Source: a virus
Virus record (IMG/VR): IMGVR_UViG_3300017963_000720
Span: 1-24,993 of that record
DNA: 24,993 bases
Direction: 5' to 3' (one strand)
Shown here: positions 5,332 to 13,959 of the stretch, piece by piece
How positions within the stretch are numbered: position 1 is the first letter of the stretch
Layout of the letters: each line of letters begins with the position of its first letter
The notes under the pieces: model-generated
Databases searched by the model: none
The model's input: only the letters and a program-made list of their open reading frames with translations
Told to the model about the DNA's origin: nothing
Made by a program: the position numbers and the translations under genes

Positions 5332-7176
5332 TCAATTCCTCAAAAATCTAATATTTTTTATGTGAACAGGTGATGTCGCTGAAATGCTACCCAAATGGAT
5401 TGCACCGGATATTCCCCAGCTACCGTCATAAGGAGCGGTATCAGATATATTATCAACAGTTAATGTATGCGTGCCAATATTTGCGTTCCAAGAAATTTCA
5501 ACGTCATGCCAATTGCCATCACAAACGTTCACTGATGTGACTACTGCCTGATTAATCCCATCATAAGTCCGTAAGTAATTGTTTCCATTTAAGAAATATA
5601 CTATTGCACTCCCCCAAATATATGAAGTAATGCCAACTGGACCTGTAAAAACAGTTTTTATTTTAAATTGCATTTTTCCACTAATATCATTGATTTCATA
5701 TCCAGTATTGAAATCATGAAGAGATCTTGACACTGTCGATCCTGATAAATTATTAGGAATAGGAGATGTGCACGTCCAAAATTCCTCCATTTGATGAAGA
5801 ATAAAATAAATTTCAGTATTATTTGGGATCTCTAATGCCCACGAATCTGTAGATAACGGCGTCAAATTAGGATTCTCGGTTCTAGTATAATCATCCGATA
5901 TCGCAACACCCTGTGAAAAAGACGTGCCAACTTGATCGTAAAATCCAAGATTTGCATTTGATCCAGAAATATATCGCGCAAAAACAGACAACGAATGCTT
6001 ATTTGTGTTTCCAGTTTGCGGTGTAGCGTATACGTATTGCGTAGATCCAGTCGTATTTTGCACTCTAAAAACAGATGGTCCAAAATCCAATAAATCAATA
6101 TTGGCCGATGATAATGCACTATTATCATTGGCGACTGTAGCTAATGTCATTCCTCCAGTAGCCGTTAGACCGGTGGTAGCAGACGGATTGAAATTTTTAT
6201 AAACTTTATTTGTGACACTTGGCTCGATAAGGAGTCCATTTTCATCTCCGGAGCAGGGCGAATCTAAAGACATCATGAAATATTTTGAATCATTTCGATT
6301 TGTAGCAGAGCTATTCCGTTGTAACGATCCTATTGTCCCCATTTGATTATGGATGCCATTCATACTATTTATTATTTCAGCTGCATTTTCATCACTCCAT
6401 CCAGATAAAAGATCGACACCCTTTGCCACTATGATCCTAGATATGTGACCCTTATAGGCAGAATATCCCGACGCCTTTGCTATTGCACAAGAATCTGTTT
6501 GAAACAGGCTGCCTGCAGGCGTGCCTGCCGTCCCCTTGTTGTCGTCCGCATACAGGATTGAAAGTCCACCACGTCGTATCGCTAGAATTATACTTGTCCA
6601 TCCTAGAGATACGTTCACAATCGGATAAACCGTAGTGGATGTCCCCTGTATTCTCCCCCATATTTGATTTGGTCCCGAACTATGTTTTATCAAAGCAATG
6701 GATTGCACGCCTATTACTGAAAGTTCGAAAAACTGATAACTTACAGCATTAGTTAGATATACTGGGTCCATAAAAATCTGCATAGCGATAAAAACGTCAT
6801 CGTCGGATGTGATGCCAAAACCAGTAGTTACCTTCGAATAGCTTTCGGTGCCATCAAAATATGTTGATTTCATACTTTCATTAGAAAATAAATTCCACGG
6901 AGTTTTTTGGTTCAATAATGGTGTGCCAACAATAGCCCAATTCGATGGACCAACAAATGGATTTTCCTCATCCGGAGAATACCAATCTAAAATCAATGAA
7001 TCCTTAAATTTGGCATTCCATCCAAGTCGGTCATTATTGCGATGATCTCCGATATGATCCAATTGAAAATGCTGAATTGTATGTTGACCGTATCCACCTA
7101 ATGGACGACTGGGATAGATAGGAGGTATAAAAATATTAGGCTCTTGACCTATTATGTGAGGAGACGTATCTTTCAT
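5332..7176 (-). CDS. Large tail fibre / adhesin with LamG-like domains
   Basis: About 614 residues from the ATG at 7176, which has GGAAGG 5 bases upstream; the frame extends to a TTG at 7194 but that is not needed. Three regions are visible. A concanavalin/LamG-like unit lies at about 80-260 (YFDGTESYSKV ... WTSIILAIRRGG ... LYADD). A middle beta-rich region (about 310-480) holds SLSVFARYISGS, typical of carbohydrate-binding jelly rolls. A second LamG-like unit closes the protein (MQFKIKTVFTG ... GNWHDVEISWN ... HTLTVDN). Such domains bind glycans, which suits a receptor-binding fibre. It lacks the N-terminal anchor shared by the two fibres to its right and has its own promoter and leader, so it may be a separately controlled fibre. 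Confidence 0.75.
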   Translation of the reverse strand: MKDTSPHIIGQEPNIFIPPIYPSRPLGGYGQHTIQHFQLDHIGDHRNNDRLGWNAKFKDSLILDWYSPDEENPFVGPSNWAIVGTPLLNQKTPWNLFSNESMKSTYFDGTESYSKVTTGFGITSDDDVFIAMQIFMDPVYLTNAVSYQFFELSVIGVQSIALIKHSSGPNQIWGRIQGTSTTVYPIVNVSLGWTSIILAIRRGGLSILYADDNKGTAGTPAGSLFQTDSCAIAKASGYSAYKGHISRIIVAKGVDLLSGWSDENAAEIINSMNGIHNQMGTIGSLQRNSSATNRNDSKYFMMSLDSPCSGDENGLLIEPSVTNKVYKNFNPSATTGLTATGGMTLATVANDNSALSSANIDLLDFGPSVFRVQNTTGSTQYVYATPQTGNTNKHSLSVFARYISGSNANLGFYDQVGTSFSQGVAISDDYTRTENPNLTPLSTDSWALEIPNNTEIYFILHQMEEFWTCTSPIPNNLSGSTVSRSLHDFNTGYEINDISGKMQFKIKTVFTGPVGITSYIWGSAIVYFLNGNNYLRTYDGINQAVVTSVNVCDGNWHDVEISWNANIGTHTLTVDNISDTAPYDGSWGISGAIHLGSISATSPVHIKNIRFLRN

Positions 7177-7194
7177 TTCGACCTTCCGAGGCAA

Positions 7195-7255
7195 TGACCC
7201 AGCTCATGAATTGCGATGGGTGGAAGGATTCCCAGTAACAATCCGAGCCGGGTCA
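7195..7255 (-). promoter_or_regulatory. Structured 5' leader of the LamG-like fibre gene
   Basis: The arms TGACCCAGCTC (7195-7205) and GAGCCGGGTCA (7245-7255) pair over 11 positions with one mismatch, which becomes G-U in one strand. A second pairing, GGATT with AATCC, lies inside. The element is 19 bases upstream of the fibre start codon and downstream of a promoter on the minus strand, so it would be in the leader RNA. There is no T-run directly after it, so it does not look like a terminator. Confidence 0.5.
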
Positions 7256-7339
7256 CAGAAAGGAGGCTTTGATGCATAAAAAAAAATCCTTCCAAAAGGG
7301 AAAAATTAATCGCATTAAAAAAATCAGATTGCATGTAAT

Positions 7340-7369
7340 ATTATGAGACAAAAACAAATAAAATGGCAA
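7340..7369 (-). promoter_or_regulatory. Sigma70-like promoter for the LamG-like fibre gene
   Basis: On the minus strand TTGCCA (7369-7364) is 18 bases before CATAAT (7345-7340); each box differs from consensus at one position. It lies in the 207-base space between the two fibre loci and points at the 614-aa fibre, giving a leader of roughly 155 bases that contains the hairpin at 7195-7255. Confidence 0.5.
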
Positions 7370-7383
7370 GCTTTTTGAATATT

Positions 7384-8604
7384 CTATTCGCCAAGAAGCC
7401 TAATAGAGTATGAACAATCAGTCCTACCGACTGAAACAAATCTATCAGTCCCCCATTTGATTGCCCCTTTGTGCATTATTTCTACATAAGATCTGTGCCA
7501 AGTTGCGCCGTTGTCTTTTGAAATATGCCTCTCTCTGATACTCGTAGAGAGGTCTGGACAATAATGGAATATCCATCCGTCCTGTCCATCTGAATCAATG
7601 TATCCTCTACTATAATCAAGCGTTACGCTTCCGAGGCCGAACGGATCCGACACCTGTGTCCATGTCTGGCCCTGATTATCACTGTAAGCGATGTCTTCAT
7701 TCGTAAGCAATAGAATCCAACGTTTCGACTCTTTATTGTACGCCATTTTGGTATGCAGAGGTGCCGATGTAAGTCCGTGAGACGCATACGACCATGTGAT
7801 TCCATCCGAAGACCAAAGCGTTTCGGTGTTTGTGAGTGCGACCCAACGCGCATCATCGCCAGTCTCCTGGTTGTGTTTTATCGTTTCGATAGTATTTGAA
7901 ACGCCAGATGTCCTGGCTGTCCATGTGGTTCCATTTGGTGATGTGTTTATTGCTCCACTTGCGCCACCAATCGCCCAGAGACCACCATTATGATCGTGAT
8001 CCACACTTTTCCATACCACTGATGAAGCAGCTGCCTGCGTATTCCACGTGTTCAGTGCTGTACTTATCATCATCATTATGAGGGAGTTACCCTCTATAGC
8101 AATTCTCTGGCCATTATTATTACATGCCAAGTCTCTGACTTGATATCCTAGTGTGCGAGGATTTGTCGTCTCATTCTCCCAAACAAGACCTTGCCCTCCC
8201 ATTGAAGGGGGAGTAGATCCGTCAGTAGGATCATATGAATAAATAGTCTCACCAGCGGCATCTACCGCCGTAAAACACTCATTTGAATCATCATAACAAA
8301 TCGTTCTAGGATGAATATTAGTGGCACACCACCCTCCGGTTCCTAGAGTTACATTAGTGAAATCTCCAGGCTTCCAACTCAAAAGTTGGATACCGGAGAT
8401 AAACTCGAGGAATTTAGAAACATAATATCTCCACCAATTAAATTCCGGACAATCAGGATAATCAGCCGGTTTGAAACCCTCTGCAATAAATCCAGGCGTG
8501 TATTCAATTTTATTAAGATCACCATGCCATGGCTCTGTAAGCTCGGTGTATGTAGCATCTGAAGCCCAGATTTCTTCTTTTGGTCGTCTTAATGTCGTAC
8601 CCAT
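7384..8604 (-). CDS. Asp-box beta-propeller tail fibre, copy B
   Basis: 406 residues, ATG preceded by AGGTGG. It is a clear paralogue of the next gene to the right (402 residues). Residues 1-70 form a fibre anchor (GTTLRRPKEEIWASD ... FNWWRYYVSKFLEFI), a pattern typical of phage fibre N-termini that dock to the baseplate. The remainder is a propeller with Asp-box (BNR) repeats of the S-x-D-x-G-x-x-W type: SPNGTTW, SSDGITW, SDNQGQTW and SKDNGATW. Such propellers bind or cleave surface glycans. No catalytic sialidase residues can be assigned, so receptor binding is more likely than hydrolysis. The gene starts 8 bases after copy A ends. Confidence 0.85.
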   Translation of the reverse strand: MGTTLRRPKEEIWASDATYTELTEPWHGDLNKIEYTPGFIAEGFKPADYPDCPEFNWWRYYVSKFLEFISGIQLLSWKPGDFTNVTLGTGGWCATNIHPRTICYDDSNECFTAVDAAGETIYSYDPTDGSTPPSMGGQGLVWENETTNPRTLGYQVRDLACNNNGQRIAIEGNSLIMMMISTALNTWNTQAAASSVVWKSVDHDHNGGLWAIGGASGAINTSPNGTTWTARTSGVSNTIETIKHNQETGDDARWVALTNTETLWSSDGITWSYASHGLTSAPLHTKMAYNKESKRWILLLTNEDIAYSDNQGQTWTQVSDPFGLGSVTLDYSRGYIDSDGQDGWIFHYCPDLSTSIRERHISKDNGATWHRSYVEIMHKGAIKWGTDRFVSVGRTDCSYSIRLLGE

Positions 8605-8612
8605 CGAACCAC

Positions 8613-9821
8613 CTATGCGCCCAGCAGTCTGACTGAATATGAACAGGCCGCACTACCAACACAAACGAATTTGTCGGTCCCCCATTTTATTAACCCGTTA
8701 CGCAACATTCCCTCATAAACTCTATGCCAATTTTCGCCATTATCTTTTGAAACATGTCTCTGCTGAATGGACGTAGTTCCGGTCGGACAATAATGAAAAA
8801 TCCATCCATCCTGTTCATCTGAATCAATGTAACAAGTATTGTATGAAAGGCTTACGGCTCCGAGTCCGAATGGATTTGACACCTGAGTCCACGTCTGACC
8901 TTGATTATCACTGATCCCAATGTGACCATTTGTGAGGACCGCAATCCAGCGTTTTGATTCTTTATTGTATGCTAATCTTTTTGAAACGGGATTGGAAGTC
9001 AATCCATGGGAGGCATACGACCATGTGATTCCATCAGAAGACCATACCACTTGAGTGGTGGTAAGTCCCACCCATTTAGGATCATCGGTGTCATTATTGT
9101 GCTTCATTGCTACAATTGTGCCAGACACGCCAGATGTCCTGGCTGTCCATGTGGTTCCATTTGGAGATGTATTTATTGTTCCACTTGCACCTGCCACTGC
9201 CCAGAGACCACCATCATGATCATGATCCACACACCCCCATACCACTGAAGAAGCAGTTGCCTGTGTATTCCACGTGTTCAGTGCTGTACTTATCATCACC
9301 ATCACAAGGGAATTGCCTTCTATAGCAATTCTCTTGCCATTATTATCACATGCCAAGTCTCTGACTTGATACCCTAGTGTGCGAGGATTAGTTGTTTCGT
9401 TTTCCCAAATGAGACCCTGCCCTCCCATTGCAGGAGTAGCAGCTCCGTCAGTAGGATCATATGAATAAATAGTCTCACCATTCCCAGATACAGCCGTAAA
9501 TGCCTCTATCGAATCATCATAACAGCATTCTACCGGAACAGATCCACCTGCGCACCAATTGGCATCTACATCTGAAAAATCACCAAGATCCCAATTCGCA
9601 AGTTGTATGCCACCTATGAATTGCAGAAATCTGGAGACGTAATCTCGCCACCAATTCCATTCTGGTGCATCAACACAATCGCCAGGCTTTATTCCCTCTG
9701 CTATATAGCCCGCAAGCGGTTTCTCTTTATTATCCTCTCCGTCCCAATCCTGGCCATGCGTTCCATAAACATTATCAGTGGCCCACATTATTTCTTTTGG
9801 CCGTCTTAATATCGTGCCCAT
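8613..9821 (-). CDS. Asp-box beta-propeller tail fibre, copy A
   Basis: 402 residues, ATG with GAAAGG 8 bases upstream, 4 bases after DUF2612. Anchor region 1-70 (GTILRRPKEIMWATD, then PEWNWWRDYVSRFLQFI). Asp-box motifs at 218-225 (SPNGTTW), 261-267 (SSDGITW), 304-311 (SDNQGQTW) and 358-365 (SKDNGENW). Residues 113-232 are nearly identical to copy B, whereas the anchor-distal segment at 75-110 and the last 130 residues differ more. Gene order (gp47/J, DUF2612, fibre) places it as the main baseplate-attached receptor-binding protein. The HDHDGG segment at 200-205 could bind a metal ion (inference). Confidence 0.85.
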   Translation of the reverse strand: MGTILRRPKEIMWATDNVYGTHGQDWDGEDNKEKPLAGYIAEGIKPGDCVDAPEWNWWRDYVSRFLQFIGGIQLANWDLGDFSDVDANWCAGGSVPVECCYDDSIEAFTAVSGNGETIYSYDPTDGAATPAMGGQGLIWENETTNPRTLGYQVRDLACDNNGKRIAIEGNSLVMVMISTALNTWNTQATASSVVWGCVDHDHDGGLWAVAGASGTINTSPNGTTWTARTSGVSGTIVAMKHNNDTDDPKWVGLTTTQVVWSSDGITWSYASHGLTSNPVSKRLAYNKESKRWIAVLTNGHIGISDNQGQTWTQVSNPFGLGAVSLSYNTCYIDSDEQDGWIFHYCPTGTTSIQQRHVSKDNGENWHRVYEGMLRNGLIKWGTDKFVCVGSAACSYSVRLLGA

Positions 9822-9825
9822 ATCA

Positions 9826-10461
9826 TTAGCCTTTCAGGATAGCCCCGGCTATCCGCCCACCCAACGTATATTTTTTTGATCCAGCTCCTTTATTGTAGTC
9901 GTATGTTCCGGTCGTTCCATATGTCTCAGATAGTTGAAAAACAGTTGTCTCAGCAAGTTCTTCATATTGAAAAAGTAGTCTGATCCCAGCACCTATCGAC
10001 CGTGCTATCACACTTAATGTATCGTGAAGGTATGGAAAATAGTATCCGGCTGTTCCCCATCCATACAATTCTATCCGAAGTGCAGCGGGTTCCTCCTCAG
10101 AGTAACCGGACATGGTTGCACCATAGGCATCCTCAAAAATATTCACTACCGCCTGAATCATATCAGCTTTACCGTGGCTGAGATTTGCAAGAATTACGCC
10201 ACGTAAGAAAATGCGATATATTTTATCTATTTTTTGTCCTCTTGGCTCTTTTATTATCTCACCTATCCCATCGAGCTGAACGCCATCTCCATTTTCTAAA
10301 TCCCGTTCAGAAACGAGTTGCCAATAAAAATTTTCTATACCTTGAAGTCTCCCAAGGAAAGCCGATGTAATTCCTTGAATTCTATCCCTTTTTAGATGAT
10401 CTCGAAGGTTATTTTTCCAATCATCATAATTCGTTATTTTTTCTAAATCGAACGTCCACAT
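9826..10461 (-). CDS. DUF2612 baseplate / tail protein
   Basis: 211 residues, ATG preceded by AGGTAAAG. DUF2612 proteins occupy the place of tail protein I/gp48-like adaptors, linking the gp47/J wedge to the fibres. Family-like features: an N-terminal helical part (DDWKNNLRDHLKRDRIQG), the conserved-looking GDGVQLDGIGEIIKEPRGQ (about 58-76), then YRIFLRGVILANLSHGKAD and a C-terminal beta part. The end (about 170-205, TYGTTGTYDYNKGAGSKKY) is Gly/Tyr-rich and may contact the fibres. It lies 11 bases after gp47/J and 4 bases before the fibre gene. Family assignment rests on pattern memory and gene order. Confidence 0.8.
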   Translation of the reverse strand: MWTFDLEKITNYDDWKNNLRDHLKRDRIQGITSAFLGRLQGIENFYWQLVSERDLENGDGVQLDGIGEIIKEPRGQKIDKIYRIFLRGVILANLSHGKADMIQAVVNIFEDAYGATMSGYSEEEPAALRIELYGWGTAGYYFPYLHDTLSVIARSIGAGIRLLFQYEELAETTVFQLSETYGTTGTYDYNKGAGSKKYTLGGRIAGAILKG

Positions 10462-10472
10462 TTTGACTTTAC

Positions 10473-11675
10473 CTAGCTTGTTATCGTAATGTTTGTGGAG
10501 ATTAAATAGACGAGTTCGTCAAAATCAACAGGTAGATTCACCGTGCCAGTTGGAGAAGCCGTCCATCCAGCCTCTACGAGTGTCACGTCCTCAACGCCTG
10601 TCTCGGTCGTCGTGCCATCATCATTTATAATTGGCCCAATCACCACACTCGATATTTGAGAGAGGATTACATCGTGTCCGATCCCCCAATTCGCAGTGAC
10701 CCAATCGGCTACAGCATTTTTCACTGCAGCACTGCCGATGTAATTCATCCCCTCTGTGATACTGATGTCAAGATAGAGAGTTCGTTGCGTTACTTTAGTA
10801 AAATCAACCCCATGATACAGCCCATATGTATCAATAAAAACCTCAGTTGTAGACCCGTTTGTGCTTATTCCTGAGGGTTTGCCTCCATAAATCAGAGTCG
10901 CAATCTCAAAATCGGATAGTGTTGGGGCGTGAATGTAAACAGCTATCGAATGCGGTTTTAATCCATCCATATCATAATTATCAGTTTCGTTTTCAAGCAC
11001 GAGCACCCATAGAACGCCAGCCTGGGCCGATAGATTGGCCATAATGGCATAGGATGTTGTTGAGCCAGCCTGCGCCACCTCTTGTCGTCTCCGTGCTCTT
11101 AGGGCTGGATCCGTCTCTTCCAATTGGCCCAAACTGGTATGAGGATTATCATTGTCAATCGAATTGAATCCGGTCACTGATTCCGCAATATTATCAAGGG
11201 TATGAGCATACGCCGGAATAGGGCCGGTGTCTTCACACTCAAAATCAATGTCGAAATCAGCGGCTGCCCCTCCGGAATTAGTCACCGATTCCATATTACT
11301 GAATCGTAAATCAGGATTGCCGTCAATGTAGCCAATTAGCGTGCCAGCACCATAAGTGCCAGGATCGATATTCACCGTGCATTCTACGAGAGTTTTCGTT
11401 GCTGCTCTGCGTTCGGTTCCGGTGTATTGGCATACCATATTTAATTGAAATCCACCTGCAGAACTAGGATACGATCCGGCATAAATCTCCTGTGCCAATT
11501 CTGCGAGCGCCTGTTCGCGTTCGGCAAAAATTCTAATGATGCCACCTAGCGGCGTCTCACTCTCGAGATTGGCAGCTGAAAGCCCCTGAACAGAATGCAC
11601 CGAATCTTTTATCTCGGATATCCGTGTCTCTAAATCCATTATTGAGAGACCCCATGCGGTCATTGAATCTGCCAT
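10473..11675 (-). CDS. Baseplate J / gp47-like wedge protein
   Basis: 400 residues, ATG preceded by GAGGT. Typical BppJ/gp47 features: an N-terminal helix region (SETPLGGIIRIFAEREQALAELAQEIY at about 40-66), then PSSAGGFQLNMVCQYTGTERRAAT, a central beta domain and DNPHTSLGQLEETDPALRAR (about 176-195), which matches the 'G...ETDEELR.R' signature of the family. The C-terminal domain (YLDISITEGMNY..) is the usual alternating strand-helix unit. It forms the wedge with the gp25-like protein next to it. Length is normal for the compact myovirus group. Confidence 0.88.
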   Translation of the reverse strand: MADSMTAWGLSIMDLETRISEIKDSVHSVQGLSAANLESETPLGGIIRIFAEREQALAELAQEIYAGSYPSSAGGFQLNMVCQYTGTERRAATKTLVECTVNIDPGTYGAGTLIGYIDGNPDLRFSNMESVTNSGGAAADFDIDFECEDTGPIPAYAHTLDNIAESVTGFNSIDNDNPHTSLGQLEETDPALRARRRQEVAQAGSTTSYAIMANLSAQAGVLWVLVLENETDNYDMDGLKPHSIAVYIHAPTLSDFEIATLIYGGKPSGISTNGSTTEVFIDTYGLYHGVDFTKVTQRTLYLDISITEGMNYIGSAAVKNAVADWVTANWGIGHDVILSQISSVVIGPIINDDGTTTETGVEDVTLVEAGWTASPTGTVNLPVDFDELVYLISTNITITS

Positions 11676-11684
11676 TTTTTTACC

Positions 11685-12092
11685 TCACGCAATCTTTATC
11701 GTAAATGGCGCAAAATCATCAGACGAATAAATTTTGTTGTCCACAAAAACAGCTGTCCATTCAATTGACAGCACTCGCGTGGAATTGTCGTATAACGTCT
11801 CGAATTTTGTCACTGAATTCACACCTGGAGTTTCAGCGATTGCTTTTCTGATGTATTTTCCAGCATTTATCTCGCCACCTTTTTCGCCAATAATTTCATG
11901 GAACCACGGGATACCCTCAAGTAAATCAATATACCAATCTCCCATTACCGATTTCAATCTAAATTCTATTCTTTGGGCGACGGCTTTCGGATCATTTGGC
12001 TCGAGCCAATTAATGTCACCATTGATGACACGGATATCTCCGAGGTTAGGATTGGAGGCATCAACCTCTGTTACTATTTCGAGTTCAGACAT
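11685..12092 (-). CDS. gp25-like baseplate wedge protein
   Basis: 135 residues, ATG with GGAG 6 bases upstream. It has the gp25/lysozyme-like wedge pattern: an N-terminal beta strand (VINGDINWLEPNDPKAVAQR), then RIEFRLKSVMGDWYIDLLEGIPW (about 41-63), which fits the 'q.i...L.t..GE...d...G.p' core, and ETPGVNSVTKFETLYDN further on. It partners gp47/J, which follows 9 bases downstream. No catalytic lysozyme residues are expected in this family despite the historical name. Confidence 0.82.
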   Translation of the reverse strand: MSELEIVTEVDASNPNLGDIRVINGDINWLEPNDPKAVAQRIEFRLKSVMGDWYIDLLEGIPWFHEIIGEKGGEINAGKYIRKAIAETPGVNSVTKFETLYDNSTRVLSIEWTAVFVDNKIYSSDDFAPFTIKIA

Positions 12093-12095
12093 GAT

Positions 12096-12731
12096 CTACT
12101 CCGTAAAAACCTTATCGGACTCAGCATCTTTGGATGCATCTTTGTAGTCATCAGCAGCTAATTTGAATGTATTACTTGCCCCACTAATAGAAGGAAGGGC
12201 AGTAGTTACTGCATCAACCCACGCCTTAAGAGCAAGAATATATGTGCTCAACGCAGTATTATAGGCATCGCCTTTGATAACTGAATCAACGGCATTTTTG
12301 CATAATTTTATTTTCGTTGCTTCGAGGACACATGCGCCAGCTTCGTGTGTTACAGTGTGTCCATTGGGATACAGTCCTGGAAAAAAAACGGCATTAGCAA
12401 TACTATGAGCGGCCAGATCGCCTGGATCGCCAATTTCACCGCGCTCCCGCCACAACCCAATATCGGTTTTGCTGAAAATAAGCAGACCACAATCATCTGT
12501 ATTGACATCAAAGACCAAATAACCACCGCCACCACGCGGCCAACAAACGGGAACATTTTGTAAAACAGGAACTGCCTCACCATTTTCCTTAACTTGAGGT
12601 TGAATGTTTGCGACGGTATTAACTCGATCATACGATACTATCCTGCCGGGAATGGCAGTGTAGACCTGATCGAGCCTACTGTCCATCATCATCCTAAGTA
12701 GAGCGGTCATTTCTGGGGGTTCATTTGGCAT
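12096..12731 (-). CDS. Gp138-family membrane-puncturing spike protein
   Basis: 211 residues, ATG overlapping the previous stop as TAATG, with GAGAGA upstream. The N-terminal domain carries the family sequence pattern: GRIVSYDRVNTVANIQPQVK (residues 29-48), PVLQNVPVCWPRGGGGYLVF (54-73), DDCGLLIFSKTDIGLW (79-94) and HSIANAVFFPGLYP (108-121), as in the Gp138 N-terminal OB-fold. The C-terminal part is Ala/Thr-rich (about 145-200) and probably helical or trimeric, where other members carry a beta-helix tip. Role: the central spike at the end of the tube. Length is ordinary for the family. Confidence 0.85.
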   Translation of the reverse strand: MPNEPPEMTALLRMMMDSRLDQVYTAIPGRIVSYDRVNTVANIQPQVKENGEAVPVLQNVPVCWPRGGGGYLVFDVNTDDCGLLIFSKTDIGLWRERGEIGDPGDLAAHSIANAVFFPGLYPNGHTVTHEAGACVLEATKIKLCKNAVDSVIKGDAYNTALSTYILALKAWVDAVTTALPSISGASNTFKLAADDYKDASKDAESDKVFTE

Positions 12732-13591
12732 TATGATTCTCTCGTTTCATATGGCTCCAATTCCAGATTGCAGTACCAATCTGTACTGCTTGTGTCTCCA
12801 GAATACTCCACTTTTTTGATGTGATATTGTCCTGACAGCTCTCTAGTACTCAAAAAAACAGATCTTCCGGGAAGTGCACCTGGTATTAGCAATGTCTGTG
12901 CCGAAACCTTCCCGTCCTTATCTCGCGAAGGATTGCTTATCAAACCGGTAGTAGGTTTTAATACTAGTGCTGTCCGGAATGTGGGTTGTCCGGGTACCCT
13001 CAGCTGAAAATTCCCATTTTGAATGCTCCAGCGCAATCCACACGATCGAACTATCCGATCGACCTGTTCTCTGGCCGGACCGTGGAGAGTCGTTCCGGAT
13101 GGGTAATTATCCCCAGCACTACTTAAACGCAATGTACTTTCATAGTCTGATAGGTTACCGGTTCCGATCCCAAGTGAATTTATTGCTGCTCTGAGAACAG
13201 TAGCAACTCTCGTGCCAGGCGCAAAGGTTTGGGATATTCTGGAATTCCTGTATGTGTTTCCACCATCGGAACCGGCTATCCGAGTAAGCACCTCTGTGCC
13301 TTCCCAATAGGACCATGCCTCCGATACATCTCCTGAAAAAATAGTTTCATGAACATCTCTGTATCCAGCTACCAGAATGACCTGAACGGTCGCCATCTGA
13401 TCGATTTGATTTCGATGGCGAGGATTGAGATTTCGGATTAGAATTTCTGCTTTATTTGGTTCTCTGGCTGTTGTTTTTGTCACTTTGAACGAGATATCGA
13501 GCATGTGAGGCTCGTTGGGTTTTGAATATGATTCGAGCTCAAGGTTGCCAACTCTGAGTGACCAGTATCGATTTTTTAACCGTTTGGTCAT
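12731..13591 (-). CDS. Baseplate hub protein (gp27/protein D-like)
   Basis: 286 residues from the ATG at 13591, chosen because it overlaps the preceding stop as ATGA and has GGGAG 8 bases upstream; the frame also has a GTG five codons earlier. Sequence features fit the compact hub: ISFKVTKTTAREPNKAEILI (N-terminal beta domain, 'N.a.i.I.NL'), VQVILVAGYRD...IFSGDV, then TRVATVLRAAINSLG and WSIQNGNFQL. In Pam3-type baseplates the order plug-hub-spike is the same as here (122 aa, this gene, Gp138). It links tube and spike. Confidence 0.78.
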   Translation of the reverse strand: MTKRLKNRYWSLRVGNLELESYSKPNEPHMLDISFKVTKTTAREPNKAEILIRNLNPRHRNQIDQMATVQVILVAGYRDVHETIFSGDVSEAWSYWEGTEVLTRIAGSDGGNTYRNSRISQTFAPGTRVATVLRAAINSLGIGTGNLSDYESTLRLSSAGDNYPSGTTLHGPAREQVDRIVRSCGLRWSIQNGNFQLRVPGQPTFRTALVLKPTTGLISNPSRDKDGKVSAQTLLIPGALPGRSVFLSTRELSGQYHIKKVEYSGDTSSTDWYCNLELEPYETRES

Positions 13592-13956
13592 TCTATTGGC
13601 TCCCACTCAAAGAATGCCGTCTCAGCCTCCGCCGATTCGGACTCAAAATCATCAACGTAAACGAGCTGACATCTGAACCCCAAATCCCTCAGATTGGCTT
13701 CACCTTGGCCGTCGACATCAACCAGAATTAAAAAACCATCGGGACGTACTGATGGACTGATAGTGAGAAGAAGATTTTGATACACGACCATTGGATGGGA
13801 TAAGATGAGATTGCCAGTTTCGTCACGAATATGTATCCACCATCGATTCGATCGTTCAAGCCAACGCATGTCGATGTCATAATATCTACCACCCATTGGT
13901 ATAGTTTTTGTAATGTGAGAAACTTTGCTCGAATCCAATGAGAATTTTTTAAACAC
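13588..13956 (-). CDS. Baseplate plug protein (Pam3 gp18-like)
   Basis: 122 residues starting at GTG 13956 with GGAGAG 6 bases upstream; the codon after GTG is TTT, giving MFKKFSLD. It is a beta-rich small protein with WLERSNRWWIHIRDETGNLI (about 33-52), VVYQNLLL and PDGFLILVDVDGQGEANLRDLG (about 73-94), the layout of the baseplate plug family described from cyanophage Pam3 and related phages. It ends in an acidic tail. It sits between the Dit-like gene (3-base gap) and the hub (4-base ATGA overlap), exactly as in the Pam3-like arrangement. Confidence 0.75.
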   Translation of the reverse strand: MFKKFSLDSSKVSHITKTIPMGGRYYDIDMRWLERSNRWWIHIRDETGNLILSHPMVVYQNLLLTISPSVRPDGFLILVDVDGQGEANLRDLGFRCQLVYVDDFESESAEAETAFFEWEPIE

Positions 13957-13959
13957 CGA

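Larger units (their letters stand above)
7384..9821 (-). repeat. Tandem duplication of a tail fibre gene
   Basis: Two adjacent genes of 1221 and 1209 bases align along their full length with only small gaps. The best conserved DNA covers about 7880-8260 against 9110-9480, where long stretches are identical (for example the stretch coding for WENETTNPRTLGYQVRDLAC). Differences are concentrated near the anchor junction and the C-terminal propeller blades. Confidence 0.85.

Noticed and set aside
7306-7322. Candidate terminator (CCTT-TTGG-AAGG followed by T-run on the minus strand) at about 7280-7300 after the propeller fibre gene
   Set aside because: The stem is only four base pairs, too weak to call.
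7272-7346. 24-aa lysine-rich ORF on the plus strand with a strong AAAGGAGG ribosome binding site
   Set aside because: It lies opposite the promoter and leader of the LamG-like fibre; the peptide comes from A-runs and there is no plus-strand promoter. The match to a ribosome binding site is probably chance.
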